DNA of 38,547 bases from Sideroxydans sp. (GTDB lineage Bacteria > Pseudomonadota > Gammaproteobacteria > Burkholderiales > Gallionellaceae), in the NCBI GenBank assembly GCA_029850585.1, contig JARCRQ010000046.1:1-38547 (forward strand), written 5' to 3'. Shown here one piece after another: positions 14,793 to 23,300 of the stretch (position 1 is the stretch's first letter; every line of letters starts with the position of its first letter). The position numbers and the translations under genes are program-made. Below the pieces are notes generated by a model. It was not told where the DNA came from. It did not search any database and saw only the letters and a program-made list of their open reading frames with translations.

Positions 14793-16178
14793 ATGCGTCG
14801 TTTAGAAAAAGTCGGTTTAATCGGATTGGGTTTGTTCGCGGGTGTCGCACTCACGATTCACTACACCGCAGTGGCGGAAAAAGACTCGGTGGCAACGCCG
14901 TTGCCGATTGAGGAATTGCGCGCCTTCTCCGAAGTATTTGCGCGCATCAAAAGCGATTACGTTGAACCCGTTGCCGACAAAACGTTGATTAACCAAGCCA
15001 TCAACGGCATGGTCAGCGGGCTCGATCCACACTCGGCGTATCTCGATGCCGACGCGTTCAAAGAATTGCAATCTTCTACGCAAGGCGAATTCGGCGGACT
15101 GGGTTTAGAAGTGGGTATGGAAGACGGCTTGGTCAAAGTCGTTTCGCCCATCGAAGACACGCCTGCCTATGAAGCAGGGGTCAAAGCGGGTGACTTGATT
15201 TTGAAGCTCGACGACACCTTGGTAAAAGGCTTGTCGCTCAACGATGCAGTGAAAAAAATGCGTGGTAAACCGGGCAGCAAAATCGTCTTAACCATCATCC
15301 GCAAAAACGAACTCAAGCCTTTAAGTATTACCGTTACGCGCGCCATCATTAAAGTGCAAAGCGTCAAAGCCAAGTTGCTCGAATCAGGCTACGCCTTCGT
15401 GCGCATCACCCAATTCCAAGAACACACTGGCGAAAACTTAGGCACAGCCTTGAATAAATTATTCAAAGAAAATAAAGGCGAAATGAAAGGCTTGGTGCTG
15501 GATTTGCGTAACGATCCAGGTGGCTTGTTGACTGGCGCAGTGGGCGTATCGGCAGCCTTCTTGGCAAAAGACGCGCTGGTGGTTTACACCGACGGTCGCA
15601 CCGACGATGCCAAGATGCGCCTGACAGCCCATCCTGACAATTATCTGCGCGGCAATGGCAAAAATGATTACCTCAAAGACCTGCCTGCAGCGGTGAAAAG
15701 CGTGCCGATGGTGGTGTTGATGAATGGCGGTTCGGCTTCGGCTTCGGAGATTGTCGCGGGGGCATTGCAAGACCATAAACGCGCCGTGATTATGGGCACG
15801 CAATCGTTCGGCAAAGGCTCAGTGCAAACGATATTACCGTTAGGCAACAACACTGCCGTCAAGCTCACCACCGCGCGTTACTACACCCCAGGCGGTCGCT
15901 CAATTCAAGCTAAAGGCATCGTGCCCGACATCGTAGTGGAAGACCCGTCAACCTCGGCATCCGACAATGCGTTCCGCCTACGCGAAGCCGATTTGGACAA
16001 GCATTTGAGCAACACCACGCAAGCGGAAGACAGTACCGATAGCAAAAAAGCTGCGCCTGTTGATGCCAAAACCGATGCCGCAAAAGTTGCCCCCGCCGAG
16101 TTTGGCTCGAAGAATGATTACCAGTTAAATCAAGCCCTCAACTTGCTTAAAGGGATGCAAATTTTGCACGGAAAATAA
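14793..16178 (+). CDS. ctpA: C-terminal processing peptidase, S41 family (CtpA/Prc-like)
   Basis: The 461-residue protein begins with a signal or anchor segment (about 7-27), so it acts in the periplasm. A PDZ domain spans about 98-182 (GLGLEVGMEDGLVKV), and the S41 core follows with GLVLDLRNDPGG at 233-244. The nucleophile serine lies in NGGSASASEI (311-320, probably Ser316), with Lys341 in QSFGKGS as the general base. The tail (about 405-445) is Asp/Lys/Ala-rich and probably disordered. Members trim C-termini of envelope proteins and cell-wall enzymes, which fits the EnvC-like neighbour. AAGGAG precedes the ATG. A terminator just upstream suggests partly separate transcription from gpmI-envC. 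Confidence 0.94.
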   Translation: MRRLEKVGLIGLGLFAGVALTIHYTAVAEKDSVATPLPIEELRAFSEVFARIKSDYVEPVADKTLINQAINGMVSGLDPHSAYLDADAFKELQSSTQGEFGGLGLEVGMEDGLVKVVSPIEDTPAYEAGVKAGDLILKLDDTLVKGLSLNDAVKKMRGKPGSKIVLTIIRKNELKPLSITVTRAIIKVQSVKAKLLESGYAFVRITQFQEHTGENLGTALNKLFKENKGEMKGLVLDLRNDPGGLLTGAVGVSAAFLAKDALVVYTDGRTDDAKMRLTAHPDNYLRGNGKNDYLKDLPAAVKSVPMVVLMNGGSASASEIVAGALQDHKRAVIMGTQSFGKGSVQTILPLGNNTAVKLTTARYYTPGGRSIQAKGIVPDIVVEDPSTSASDNAFRLREADLDKHLSNTTQAEDSTDSKKAAPVDAKTDAAKVAPAEFGSKNDYQLNQALNLLKGMQILHGK

Positions 16179-16191
16179 GTCAGGAGTTGCC

Positions 16192-16599
16192 ATGATAAAT
16201 ATCTGCGATATGCACAAACAACGTGAGCTGGTTTTTGCTACTGAACCAGCGGGGCAAGTCGCACGCGCCTATGCTTTGCTCAATGGTTTAGCGGATTGTC
16301 AGGTGGAACAAACAGCGCATGAAAATACGCTAGTGATTCATTACAGCTTGGAACATTTCACCTTGGCAGGCTTAGAGCGCGCCTTAGTGGAACAAGGCTT
16401 TGTGCTCGACAACAATTTGTTGCATCGCATCACCCGCCAAGTGATTCACTATTGCGAAGACACCGAGCTGCACAACATGAACGTGCCCGAACCCGTGACT
16501 AAAAAGCGCGAGAAAGAAATTTTTATCCAAGCCTACGATGCGCGGCTGCATGGCGATAAGGATGAAACAACTGCGCCAGAGCTACGTCACTACAAATAA
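16192..16599 (+). CDS. Uncharacterised 135-residue protein with an HMA-like N-terminal half
   Basis: I do not recognise a named family. AGGAG lies before the ATG, 13 bp past the ctpA stop. Residues about 20-75 (ARAYALLNGL through ALVEQGFVLDN) have the strand-helix-strand pattern and spacing of a small ferredoxin-like or HMA-type domain, but without the CxxC metal motif. The C-terminal half is charged and ends in HGDKDETTAPELRHYK. There is no signal peptide or membrane segment, so it should be cytoplasmic. The neighbours are an envelope protease and a MoeB/ThiF-type enzyme. A palindromic element begins three bases after the stop codon. Reality as a gene is well supported; function is not. Confidence 0.75.
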   Translation: MINICDMHKQRELVFATEPAGQVARAYALLNGLADCQVEQTAHENTLVIHYSLEHFTLAGLERALVEQGFVLDNNLLHRITRQVIHYCEDTELHNMNVPEPVTKKREKEIFIQAYDARLHGDKDETTAPELRHYK

Positions 16600-16601
16600 T
16601 C

Positions 16602-16742
16602 GGGCATCTCGCAAAATTCAAATCTCATCGCGATGCGTTGTTGCTCGCAAAAAAATGACTCCTTACATAGTGAACTATGCCGCGTCGTCATTTTTTGCTC
16701 GCGCCTAGCCTCGCTTCGATATTTGAATTTTTCGAGACACCC
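16602..16742. repeat. Palindromic dispersed element, copy B
   Basis: This is the inverted counterpart of 10271-10410, running from GGGCATCTCG to CGAGACACCC. Its arms are complementary over about 55 bases (for example ATTCAAAT with ATTTGAAT and GCTCGCAAAAAAATGAC with GTCATTTTTTGCTCGC, allowing mismatches). The centre holds CATAGTGAACTATG. It occupies most of the gap between the 135-residue protein gene and the E1-like gene. Confidence 0.85.
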
Positions 16743-16778
16743 TAAAATCGAAAAATCCCAAGCTCGAAAATCAAGAAC

Positions 16779-17531
16779 ATGAACGACTCGCAACTGCTGC
16801 GCTACAGCCGCCACATCCTGTTAGATGAAATCGGCATCGAAGGTCAAACGCGCATTTCATACGCCAAAGTGTTGCTCATCGGCGTAGGCGGCTTAGGCTC
16901 GCCTGCCGCGCTGTATCTGGCGGCAAGCGGGGTGGGGCAACTCACATTGTGCGACGACGACACCGTGGAGTTGAGCAATTTGCAACGCCAAATCGCGCAT
17001 CAAACTGAGGCAATTGGGCAACGCAAAGTCAGCTCCGCCGTCAGCACGTTACAAGGCATCAATCCCGATGTTGTGTATCAGCCATTAGCGATTCGCGCCG
17101 ATGCGCAGCAACTGGCAACGCTGATTCGTGACCACGATGTGGTGCTGGATTGCTCGGATAATTTCCCCACCCGCTACGCCATCAATCGCTTGTGCTATCA
17201 GTTACGGAAGCCTTTGGTGTCGGGTGCGGCGATACAGTTTGCTGGGCAAGCCAGTGTGTTTGATTTTCGCCGCACCGATGCGCCCTGCTACAACTGCCTA
17301 TATCCCGAAGACAGTGCAGCCGAAACACTGCGCTGTGCCACCACCGGCGTATTCGCCCCGCTGGTCGGCATCATCGGCAGCCTGCAAGCCAATGAAGCTC
17401 TCAAACTTATCATCGGTATCGAAACAGGCTTACACGCCCGCCTGCTCACCCTAGACGCGCTCACCCTGCAAATTCGCACCACCTCTTTCACCCAAGATGC
17501 GCGCTGCGCCGTGTGCGGCACAGCAACTTAA
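16779..17531 (+). CDS. MoeB/ThiF/HesA-family adenylyltransferase (E1-like)
   Basis: The 250-residue enzyme has the nucleotide-binding GVGGLGSPAALYLAASGVG (35-53), the acidic LCDDDTVELSNLQRQ segment and the DCSDNFPTRY loop at 124-133. Four zinc cysteines form two CxxC pairs (170/173 and 243/246). Cys186 in RCATTGVF is the usual catalytic-cysteine position. These enzymes adenylate the C-terminal Gly-Gly of ubiquitin-fold sulfur carriers such as MoaD or ThiS, for molybdopterin or thiazole synthesis. Length fits MoeB or ThiF without a rhodanese extension. No carrier protein gene is nearby, so MoeB and ThiF cannot be separated. No strong ribosome site was seen; a palindromic element lies 36 bp upstream. 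Confidence 0.9.
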   Translation: MNDSQLLRYSRHILLDEIGIEGQTRISYAKVLLIGVGGLGSPAALYLAASGVGQLTLCDDDTVELSNLQRQIAHQTEAIGQRKVSSAVSTLQGINPDVVYQPLAIRADAQQLATLIRDHDVVLDCSDNFPTRYAINRLCYQLRKPLVSGAAIQFAGQASVFDFRRTDAPCYNCLYPEDSAAETLRCATTGVFAPLVGIIGSLQANEALKLIIGIETGLHARLLTLDALTLQIRTTSFTQDARCAVCGTAT

Positions 17532-17537
17532 CCATCC

Positions 17538-17605
17538 TGTAGGAGGCCGATTTATCGGGCGATTGCTGCATGGTGAGCTATCGCCCGATAAATCGGCCTC
17601 CCACA
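17538..17605. repeat. REP doublet (inverted pair of GTAG/GTGG-type REP sequences)
   Basis: A 22-base arm (17542-17563) is repeated perfectly in reverse complement at 17580-17601 with a 16-base spacer; allowing one mismatch the arms are 26 bases. Each arm starts with GTAG or GTGG followed by a stem containing CCGATTTATCGG. That is the layout of RAYT-associated REP sequences known from Pseudomonas and relatives. No RAYT transposase gene is present in the window. Confidence 0.75.
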
Positions 17606-17625
17606 AAACCCAGCCCCCCAAACGT

Positions 17626-17653
17626 AAAAAAGCCGAGCGAACTCGGCTTTTTT
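17626..17653. terminator. Bidirectional intrinsic terminator between the E1-like and outer-membrane protein genes
   Basis: Six A residues, GCCGAG, loop CGAA, CTCGGC and six T residues (stem 17632-17637 with 17642-17647) form a symmetrical terminator between convergent genes, usable from either side. Confidence 0.9.
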
Positions 17654-17686
17654 GCTTTCTGCTAGCTCAGGCTTGCGCCCGATGTA

Positions 17687-17702
17687 TCGACCGTAAGGTC
17701 GA
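17687..17702. repeat. Short hairpin just past the outer-membrane protein stop codon
   Basis: TCGACC-GTAA-GGTCGA is a perfect 6-bp hairpin with a GTAA loop. An alternative larger pairing joins CTAGCTC (17662-17668) with GAGCTAG (17701-17707). Located seven bases beyond the omp-type stop, it may protect the mRNA 3' end upstream of the terminator at 17626-17653. Confidence 0.4.
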
Positions 17703-17708
17703 GCTAGA

Positions 17709-18305
17709 TTAGAAGTTGTACACGCCACCTACAGAAACCATTTTGATACCAGTATCTGCGCCAGCACCGTTGCCGACTTTAACTTTACCGAAGTCTTCGT
17801 ATTGCGCGCGGATAGCGAATTGTTTGTTGATGTTGTATTGACCGCCCAAACCAAAAGTCAGAGCTGTTTTAGAACCACTAGCTGCGCCAGTTGCGCCAAA
17901 GTTTGATGTCAATGTGTAATCAATTTTAGAGTTCGCAAAACCCAATTTACCAAACACGCCAAATGTATCGTTGATGGCATAGTTTGCTACACCAGCAACT
18001 TGCAATGATGAAGATTTAACCGTTTCTTGAGCAGTTAAACCGCCGCCCAAATTACTGTCGATGATTGAGTTGCCAATCATTGCGTAACCTGCTTCAACCG
18101 CGAACATAGGTGTGATGTTGTAACCACCTGCGAAACGGAATGCACCTGGGTTAGGGAAGGCTGTCGTGCCGTTAGGGCCGCCATTCGCATTGCTAAATGA
18201 CACTGAACCCAAATCTACTGCACCGTAGAATTTACCTGTGTTATCCGCCAATGCTGGCGTAGCAACTACAGCAGACAACAATGCAACTAAAGCGATTTTT
18301 TTCAT
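17709..18305 (-). CDS. Outer-membrane beta-barrel protein (OmpA-like barrel domain)
   Basis: I start at the ATG at 18305, which opens a typical signal peptide cut after ALA (MKKIALVALLSAVVATPALA-DN); the longer frame adds 29 implausible residues. The 198-residue protein alternates short amphipathic strands: FYGAVDLGSVSF, FRFAGGYNITPMFAVEAGYA, SSLQVAGVANYAIND, FGVFGKLGFANSK, ALTFGLGGQYNINKQFAIRAQYEDFG and a last strand ending in VGGVYNF. A terminal Phe is a standard sorting mark for the BAM machinery. This fits an eight-stranded barrel without a peptidoglycan-binding domain. Specific role unknown. A clear promoter lies upstream and a bidirectional terminator downstream, so it is probably transcribed alone. 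Confidence 0.88.
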   Translation of the reverse strand: MKKIALVALLSAVVATPALADNTGKFYGAVDLGSVSFSNANGGPNGTTAFPNPGAFRFAGGYNITPMFAVEAGYAMIGNSIIDSNLGGGLTAQETVKSSSLQVAGVANYAINDTFGVFGKLGFANSKIDYTLTSNFGATGAASGSKTALTFGLGGQYNINKQFAIRAQYEDFGKVKVGNGAGADTGIKMVSVGGVYNF

Positions 18306-18358
18306 TTGATTAGTCCTAAAAATAAAGTGAGTAAAACACTGCAAAACGCAGCGCAGGC

Positions 18359-18386
18359 ATGGTAGGGGGGGTAGCCCTTGCGTCAA
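18359..18386 (-). promoter_or_regulatory. Promoter of the outer-membrane barrel gene
   Basis: On the minus strand TTGACG (18381-18386) and TACCAT (18359-18364) are 16 bases apart, about 55 bp before the start codon. The spacer includes an unusual run of seven C residues. Between here and uvrA lies a small hairpin TGTGGT/ACCACA (18402-18419) followed by T residues in the plus direction. Confidence 0.55.
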
Positions 18387-18520
18387 GCACAATCAGCGTT
18401 TTGTGGTTTTAATACCACACTTTTTAATCGCATCGGGTGGCACGGCAGCCGTAAATGCCGTTAGTGCAAGCGCGCATTCTCGCGTATATTCGCGCGTCAT
18501 TTTTCACCCACATATCCAGC

Positions 18521-21340
18521 ATGGAACTCATCAAAATTCGCGGGGCGCGTACCCATAATCTGAAGAATATCAGCCTCGATTTGCCACGTCATAAATTGGT
18601 GGTCATCACCGGTTTGTCGGGTTCGGGTAAGTCTTCATTGGCGTTCGATACTTTGTATGCCGAGGGGCAACGCCGCTATGTGGAATCGCTGTCGGCGTAT
18701 GCGCGGCAGTTTTTGCAGTTAATGGAAAAGCCCGATGTGGATTTGATTGAAGGCTTGTCGCCCGCTATCGCCATCGAGCAAAAAGCCACCTCGCACAATC
18801 CGCGCTCGACGGTCGGCACGGTCACCGAGATACACGATTATTTGCGGCTGTTGTTTGCGCGCGCTGGCGATCCGTACTGCCCCGATCACGATTTAGTGTT
18901 GCAAGCGCAGTCGGTCGGGCAGATGGTCGATCACGTTTTAGCGTTACCCGAAGGCACTAAAGTGATGATCCTTTCGCCGCTAGTGGTGGAGCGCAAAGGT
19001 GAGCAGGTCGAGCTGTTTGAAGAGTTGCGCGCGCAGGGTTTTGTGCGGGTGCGGGTGAACGGCAAAGTTCACGACATGGACGATTTGCCCAAGCTGGAAA
19101 AGAATAAAAAACACACCGTCGAAATCGTGGTTGATAGATTGAAAGTCAATATCGAATCCAAACAGCGACTAGCGGAATCGTTCGAGACGGCGTTGCGTCA
19201 TGCCGAGGGTCGCGCGCTGGCGGTGGAAATGGACACGGACAAAGAACATTTGTTTTCAGCGAAATTCGCCTGCTCGATTTGCAGTTATTCGCTGCCCGAA
19301 CTTGAGCCGCGTTTGTTCTCGTTCAACAGTCCGATGGGTGCCTGCCCAAAGTGTGACGGGCTAGGCAACATCAGTTTTTTCGATCCCAAACGCATTGTCG
19401 CGTTTCCCACTTTGTCGCTCTCCAGCGGCGCAATTAAAGGCTGGGACAGACGCAACCAGTTCTATCACCAACTGCTCGCCGGGCTTGCCAAACATTACGA
19501 TTTTGACATCGAGCAGTCGTTTGAATCGCTGCCCGAAAAAATCCAGCAAGTGGTTTTGTACGGCAGCGGCAAGACCGAAATCGCCTTCCAATATATGAAT
19601 GAACGCGGCAAAGCCACGCTGCGCGAACACGCGTTTGAAGGCATCGTAAATAATTTTGAACGCCGCTATCAGGAGACCGATTCGCCCACCGTGCGCGAGG
19701 AGTTGGCGAAGTATATGAACGGCTGCGCTTGCCCAGAATGCAAAGGCACGCGGCTGCGCGTCGAGGCGCGTCATGTGCGCGTTGCCGACCAACATATTTA
19801 CGAGATTAACGCGCTGCCGTTAAGCCAGGCGTTGGCGTTTTTCAAAGACTTAAAACTGCAAGGCAACAAGGCTGCCATCGCGGAAAAAATCGTCATCGAA
19901 ATCGCCAACCGTTTAACTTTTTTGAACAACGTCGGGCTGGATTATTTGTCGCTAGAACGCTCCGCCGAAACCCTGTCGGGTGGCGAAGCACAGCGCATCC
20001 GTTTGGCATCGCAAATCGGCTCTGGCTTAACGGGTGTGATGTATGTGCTGGACGAGCCGTCCATCGGCCTGCATCAGCGCGACAACGATCGCTTGCTGGA
20101 CACGCTGAAGATGTTGCGCGACATGGGCAACAGCGTCATCGTGGTTGAGCATGATGAAGACGCCATACGCCATGCCGATTATGTGGTGGATATGGGACCC
20201 GGTGCGGGCGAACACGGCGGCATGATAGTCGCGGAAGGCACGCCCGATGAAGTGTGCGCCAACCCAAATTCGCTGACGGGCGATTATCTGACTGGACGAC
20301 GCACAATTCCCATGCCCGCGAAAATGCTCAAGCCCGATGCGGAACGGATGCTCACCATCACTGGCGCGTGTGGTAATAATCTCAAAGATGTCACGCTGAA
20401 TCTGCCAGTCGGATTGCTGGTGTGCGTGACGGGCGTGTCGGGCTCGGGCAAGTCCACGCTGATTAACGACACGCTGTATCCCGCCGTGTCGCACCATTTG
20501 TACGGCAGCAACACCGAACCTGCGCCGCATCGCAACATTACTGGGCTGGAATTTTTCGACAAAGTCATCAATGTCGATCAATCACCGATTGGTCGCACGC
20601 CGCGCTCTAATCCCGCCACTTACACGGGTTTATTTACGCCCATCCGCGAGCTGTTCGCAGGTGTGCCGAGCGCGCGCGAACGCGGTTATGGGCCAGGGCG
20701 TTTTTCTTTTAACGTCAAAGGAGGACGTTGCGAATCGTGTCAGGGCGACGGCGTGATTAAAGTCGAGATGCACTTTTTGCCCGACGTGTATGTGCCGTGC
20801 GACGTGTGCCACGGCCATCGCTACAACCGCGAAACGTTGGAAGTGCAATACAAAGGTAAAAATATCCATCAGATTTTGGGCATGACGGTGGAAGTCGCGC
20901 ACGAGTTTTTCAAACCTGTGCCGCTGATTGCACGCAAGCTGCAAACCTTGCTGGACGTTGGTTTGGGCTATATCACGCTGGGACAATCTGCCACCACTTT
21001 GTCGGGCGGCGAAGCGCAGCGTGTAAAACTTTCGCTGGAATTATCCAAACGCGACACGGGACGCACGCTATATATTTTGGATGAACCGACCACAGGGCTA
21101 CATTTTCACGACATCGCGCTGCTGCTAAAAGTCATCCACAAACTGCGCGATCAAGGCAACACCGTGGTGGTCATCGAACACAATCTCGACGTGATTAAAA
21201 CGGCGGATTGGGTGATTGATTTAGGCCCCGAAGGCGGCTTCGGCGGCGGGCGCATCGTGGCGGAAGGCGCGCCCAAAGACATCGCGAAAAACAAACACAG
21301 CGTGACGGGCAAGTACTTACAAGCAATTTTGAAACGCTAA
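18521..21340 (+). CDS. uvrA: Excinuclease ABC subunit A
   Basis: I use the ATG at 18521 ([17 protein letters not shown]), giving 939 residues against 940 in E. coli; the longer frame adds 22 residues with no family counterpart. UvrA dimers find bulky DNA lesions and load UvrB in nucleotide excision repair. Two ABC modules are intact: Walker A GLSGSGKS at 31-38 and GVSGSGKS near 640, with signature [16 protein letters not shown] and [15 protein letters not shown]. Zinc modules appear as CSIC..CPKC and CESC..CDVC. It leads a probable uvrA-DUF2238-arfB unit, the next start being three bases away. No LexA box was recognised upstream. Confidence 0.98.
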   Translation: MELIKIRGARTHNLKNISLDLPRHKLVVITGLSGSGKSSLAFDTLYAEGQRRYVESLSAYARQFLQLMEKPDVDLIEGLSPAIAIEQKATSHNPRSTVGTVTEIHDYLRLLFARAGDPYCPDHDLVLQAQSVGQMVDHVLALPEGTKVMILSPLVVERKGEQVELFEELRAQGFVRVRVNGKVHDMDDLPKLEKNKKHTVEIVVDRLKVNIESKQRLAESFETALRHAEGRALAVEMDTDKEHLFSAKFACSICSYSLPELEPRLFSFNSPMGACPKCDGLGNISFFDPKRIVAFPTLSLSSGAIKGWDRRNQFYHQLLAGLAKHYDFDIEQSFESLPEKIQQVVLYGSGKTEIAFQYMNERGKATLREHAFEGIVNNFERRYQETDSPTVREELAKYMNGCACPECKGTRLRVEARHVRVADQHIYEINALPLSQALAFFKDLKLQGNKAAIAEKIVIEIANRLTFLNNVGLDYLSLERSAETLSGGEAQRIRLASQIGSGLTGVMYVLDEPSIGLHQRDNDRLLDTLKMLRDMGNSVIVVEHDEDAIRHADYVVDMGPGAGEHGGMIVAEGTPDEVCANPNSLTGDYLTGRRTIPMPAKMLKPDAERMLTITGACGNNLKDVTLNLPVGLLVCVTGVSGSGKSTLINDTLYPAVSHHLYGSNTEPAPHRNITGLEFFDKVINVDQSPIGRTPRSNPATYTGLFTPIRELFAGVPSARERGYGPGRFSFNVKGGRCESCQGDGVIKVEMHFLPDVYVPCDVCHGHRYNRETLEVQYKGKNIHQILGMTVEVAHEFFKPVPLIARKLQTLLDVGLGYITLGQSATTLSGGEAQRVKLSLELSKRDTGRTLYILDEPTTGLHFHDIALLLKVIHKLRDQGNTVVVIEHNLDVIKTADWVIDLGPEGGFGGGRIVAEGAPKDIAKNKHSVTGKYLQAILKR

Positions 21341-21343
21341 ATT

Positions 21344-21952
21344 ATGAAACGTGAACCAGCTCTCATCGGGGCAGCCTTAACGCTCATCGCCGTCCTAGTA
21401 TTTTCCGCGCTGCATCCTTACGACCGCACCACTTGGTTGATGGAAGTCGCGCCGATTTTCATCGCGCTGCCCGTGATGGCGATAACATATAAACGCTTCC
21501 CATTGACCACGCTGTTGTACGGTTTAATTTTCGTTCACGCACTTATCCTCATCACCGGTGGCGCATACAGTTACGCGCGTGTGCCGCTGGGATTTTGGCT
21601 ACAAGATGCGCTGCATCTAAGCCGCAATCCTTACGACAAAATCGGACATTTCGCGCAAGGCTTCGTGCCCTTCATCGTCGCGCGTGAAGTCTTGTTGCGC
21701 GGCGGCTATCTCACGCACAAGCGCATGACCGGATTTTTGTCGGTATGCGCCGTGATGTTTATCAGCTCCAGCTATGAATTGATTGAGTGGTGGTCAGCAC
21801 TGGCACTCGGTCAGGGCGCGGACGAATTTCTTGGCACGCAAGGCGACCCTTGGGACACGCAATCAGATATGTTTTTTGCCTTGATAGGCGCGAGCGTTGC
21901 TTGGCTAACTTTATCGCGCTGGCATAATCGCCAAATTGCGCGCATGAAGTAA
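21344..21952 (+). CDS. DUF2238 (YjdF-like) integral membrane protein
   Basis: The 202-residue protein has about six hydrophobic segments. Family features are the DKIGHFAQGFVPFIVAREVLLRGG stretch (about 105-128), SSSYELIEWWSALALGQGADEFLGTQGDPWDTQSDM (about 144-179) and a final helix before a basic tail. These match DUF2238, the E. coli YjdF family of inner-membrane proteins with conserved His, Glu and Asp residues but no proven function. The start follows the uvrA stop by three bases, so it is almost certainly in the same transcript. arfB follows 11 bases after its stop. No link to repair is established. Confidence 0.88.
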   Translation: MKREPALIGAALTLIAVLVFSALHPYDRTTWLMEVAPIFIALPVMAITYKRFPLTTLLYGLIFVHALILITGGAYSYARVPLGFWLQDALHLSRNPYDKIGHFAQGFVPFIVAREVLLRGGYLTHKRMTGFLSVCAVMFISSSYELIEWWSALALGQGADEFLGTQGDPWDTQSDMFFALIGASVAWLTLSRWHNRQIARMK

Positions 21953-21963
21953 CTTTTGCTGCG

Positions 21964-22374
21964 ATGGAAGTTGCCAAACTCATCAAAATCCCTGACACCG
22001 AGATCGAACTGAATGCGATTCGCGCCCAAGGTGCGGGCGGGCAAAATGTCAACAAAGTGTCCTCGGCGATTCATCTGCGCTTCCACATCAACGCCTCGTC
22101 GCTACCCGATGAGCTCAAAGAAAAACTGCGCGAGCTGGCGGATAGACGCATCTCGACTGACGGCGTGATTGTCATCAAAGCGCAACGGCATCGCAGCCAA
22201 GAAAAGAATCGCGCCGATGCGTTAGAGCGACTGCAATTTTTAATTGTGAGTGCTAACGTCACCATCAAAAATCGCACACCAACCCGCCCCACGCGCAACG
22301 CCAAACGCCGCCGACTGGTCAGTAAAACCCAACGCGGCGAGCTCAAAACATTACGCGGCAAAGTGATGGAATAG
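21964..22374 (+). CDS. arfB: Peptidyl-tRNA hydrolase ArfB (ribosome rescue)
   Basis: This 136-residue protein carries the release-factor GGQ motif in RAQGAGGQNVNKV (20-32), which hydrolyses peptidyl-tRNA on the ribosome. Its C-terminal tail is basic and disordered (PTRPTRNAKRRRLVSKTQRG), the part that enters the empty mRNA channel on stalled ribosomes. No stop-codon recognition domain is present, and the length matches E. coli ArfB/YaeJ (140), so it is not a truncated RF1 or RF2. It is the third gene after uvrA and ends close to a terminator that faces the convergent SPFH gene. Confidence 0.94.
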   Translation: MEVAKLIKIPDTEIELNAIRAQGAGGQNVNKVSSAIHLRFHINASSLPDELKEKLRELADRRISTDGVIVIKAQRHRSQEKNRADALERLQFLIVSANVTIKNRTPTRPTRNAKRRRLVSKTQRGELKTLRGKVME

Positions 22375-22377
22375 CAC

Positions 22378-22405
22378 AAAAAAAGCCCGCCAAAAGTAGC
22401 GGGCT
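22378..22405 (-). terminator. Intrinsic terminator of the cysK-SPFH unit
   Basis: Read on the minus strand, GCCCGC and GCGGGC (22399-22404 with 22385-22390) form a stem around an 8-base loop and are followed by seven T residues. It lies 30 bp past the SPFH stop and just after the convergent arfB gene; the plus-strand direction lacks a T-tract. Confidence 0.85.
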
Positions 22406-22417
22406 GCGAGACGGGCT

Positions 22418-22439
22418 AATAGTTCTAACTAGAACTATT
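22418..22439. repeat. Perfect 9-bp inverted repeat over the SPFH stop codon
   Basis: AATAGTTCT and AGAACTATT with an AACT loop form a hairpin that includes the stop codon of the SPFH gene. It lies beside the terminator at 22378-22405 and may strengthen it or stabilise the 3' end of the mRNA. Confidence 0.5.
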
Positions 22440-23274
22440 TGTTCACATTGATAAACGGTATGGTGCCGCCTGTCACATTGGGCAAATGTCCATCCCATTT
22501 TTCTAACGCGAGGCGTTGATTTTCGACTTCGCGCAGACGAATCATTTCTGGCGTGACTTGCTGACGTTGCAACGATAACGACTCGGCTTCGGCTTTGGCA
22601 CTTGCCACCTTTTGTTTCGCTTCAACCTCAATGCGCTGCAAGTCGCGTTCAGCTTTTAGCTTCAGTTGCTCGGCGGTAGTTTTCGCTTCAATCGCCTGAT
22701 TAAAGCTAGGCGAAAATTGGAAATTCACAATCGAAAATTCATCAATCGCGATGCCGTGGCGGGTCATCCGTTCTTTCAATGCCGCGCTAATCATGTCGCG
22801 CACTTCGGCACGTTTACTAATCAATTCTTCGGCGGTGTATTTCGCGGTCGTGGCTTTTACCGCTTCTTGCACGGCTGGAATAATAATGCGGTCGCCCACC
22901 GTAGAAAGATTACCAATCGCCTGAAAGGTCTCGGCGACGCGTTCAGGAATCAGATGGAAATTCAGCGCGATTTTGATATGCACTTGCTGCATATCTTTCG
23001 ATGCCGAATCACCATCGCCCTCGCCCTTTTGTATCTGCACGTTAATCTCGTGAATAGCTTGCATGACGGGAATGCGCAGGTGCAAACCCTCCCCTAATAC
23101 AATTTGATCCACCTTGCCAAAGTTCGTAATCACGCCACGATTCCCCGCGTTAATCACCACGAACGGGTTAATCAGGGGCAGCACAATAAACACCAACACG
23201 GCAGCCAACACGAGCCACTTCAAGCCACCGAAACTGCGCAATTTATCGTTAAAACTATTTTCAAAACCAGCCAT
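22435..23274 (-). CDS. Prohibitin/SPFH-domain membrane protein
   Basis: The 279-residue protein has a single N-terminal membrane helix (about 18-38), an SPFH domain beginning with VINAGNRGVITNFGKV and running to about 205, and a charged coiled coil (AEQLKLKAERDLQRIEVEAKQKVASAKAEAES, shown here only as the region about 208-240). It ends in a short segment with PNVTGGTIPFINVNK. Length and order fit bacterial prohibitins rather than HflC or HflK, which pair with each other. Such proteins form ring-like scaffolds around membrane proteases such as FtsH. AAGGAG precedes the start. It follows cysK by 26 bp in the same direction. Confidence 0.9.
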   Translation of the reverse strand: MAGFENSFNDKLRSFGGLKWLVLAAVLVFIVLPLINPFVVINAGNRGVITNFGKVDQIVLGEGLHLRIPVMQAIHEINVQIQKGEGDGDSASKDMQQVHIKIALNFHLIPERVAETFQAIGNLSTVGDRIIIPAVQEAVKATTAKYTAEELISKRAEVRDMISAALKERMTRHGIAIDEFSIVNFQFSPSFNQAIEAKTTAEQLKLKAERDLQRIEVEAKQKVASAKAEAESLSLQRQQVTPEMIRLREVENQRLALEKWDGHLPNVTGGTIPFINVNK

Positions 23275-23300
23275 ATTGTTCTCCTTGAGTGAGTCAAAAT

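Noticed and set aside
18455-18520. An upstream extension of uvrA by 22 codons
   Set aside because: The family begins at [17 protein letters not shown]; the extra residues have no counterpart and no ribosome site.
22666-23097. A 143-codon plus-strand frame within the SPFH gene region
   Set aside because: Shadow of the SPFH frame; composition is Arg/His/Asn-rich and no motif is present.
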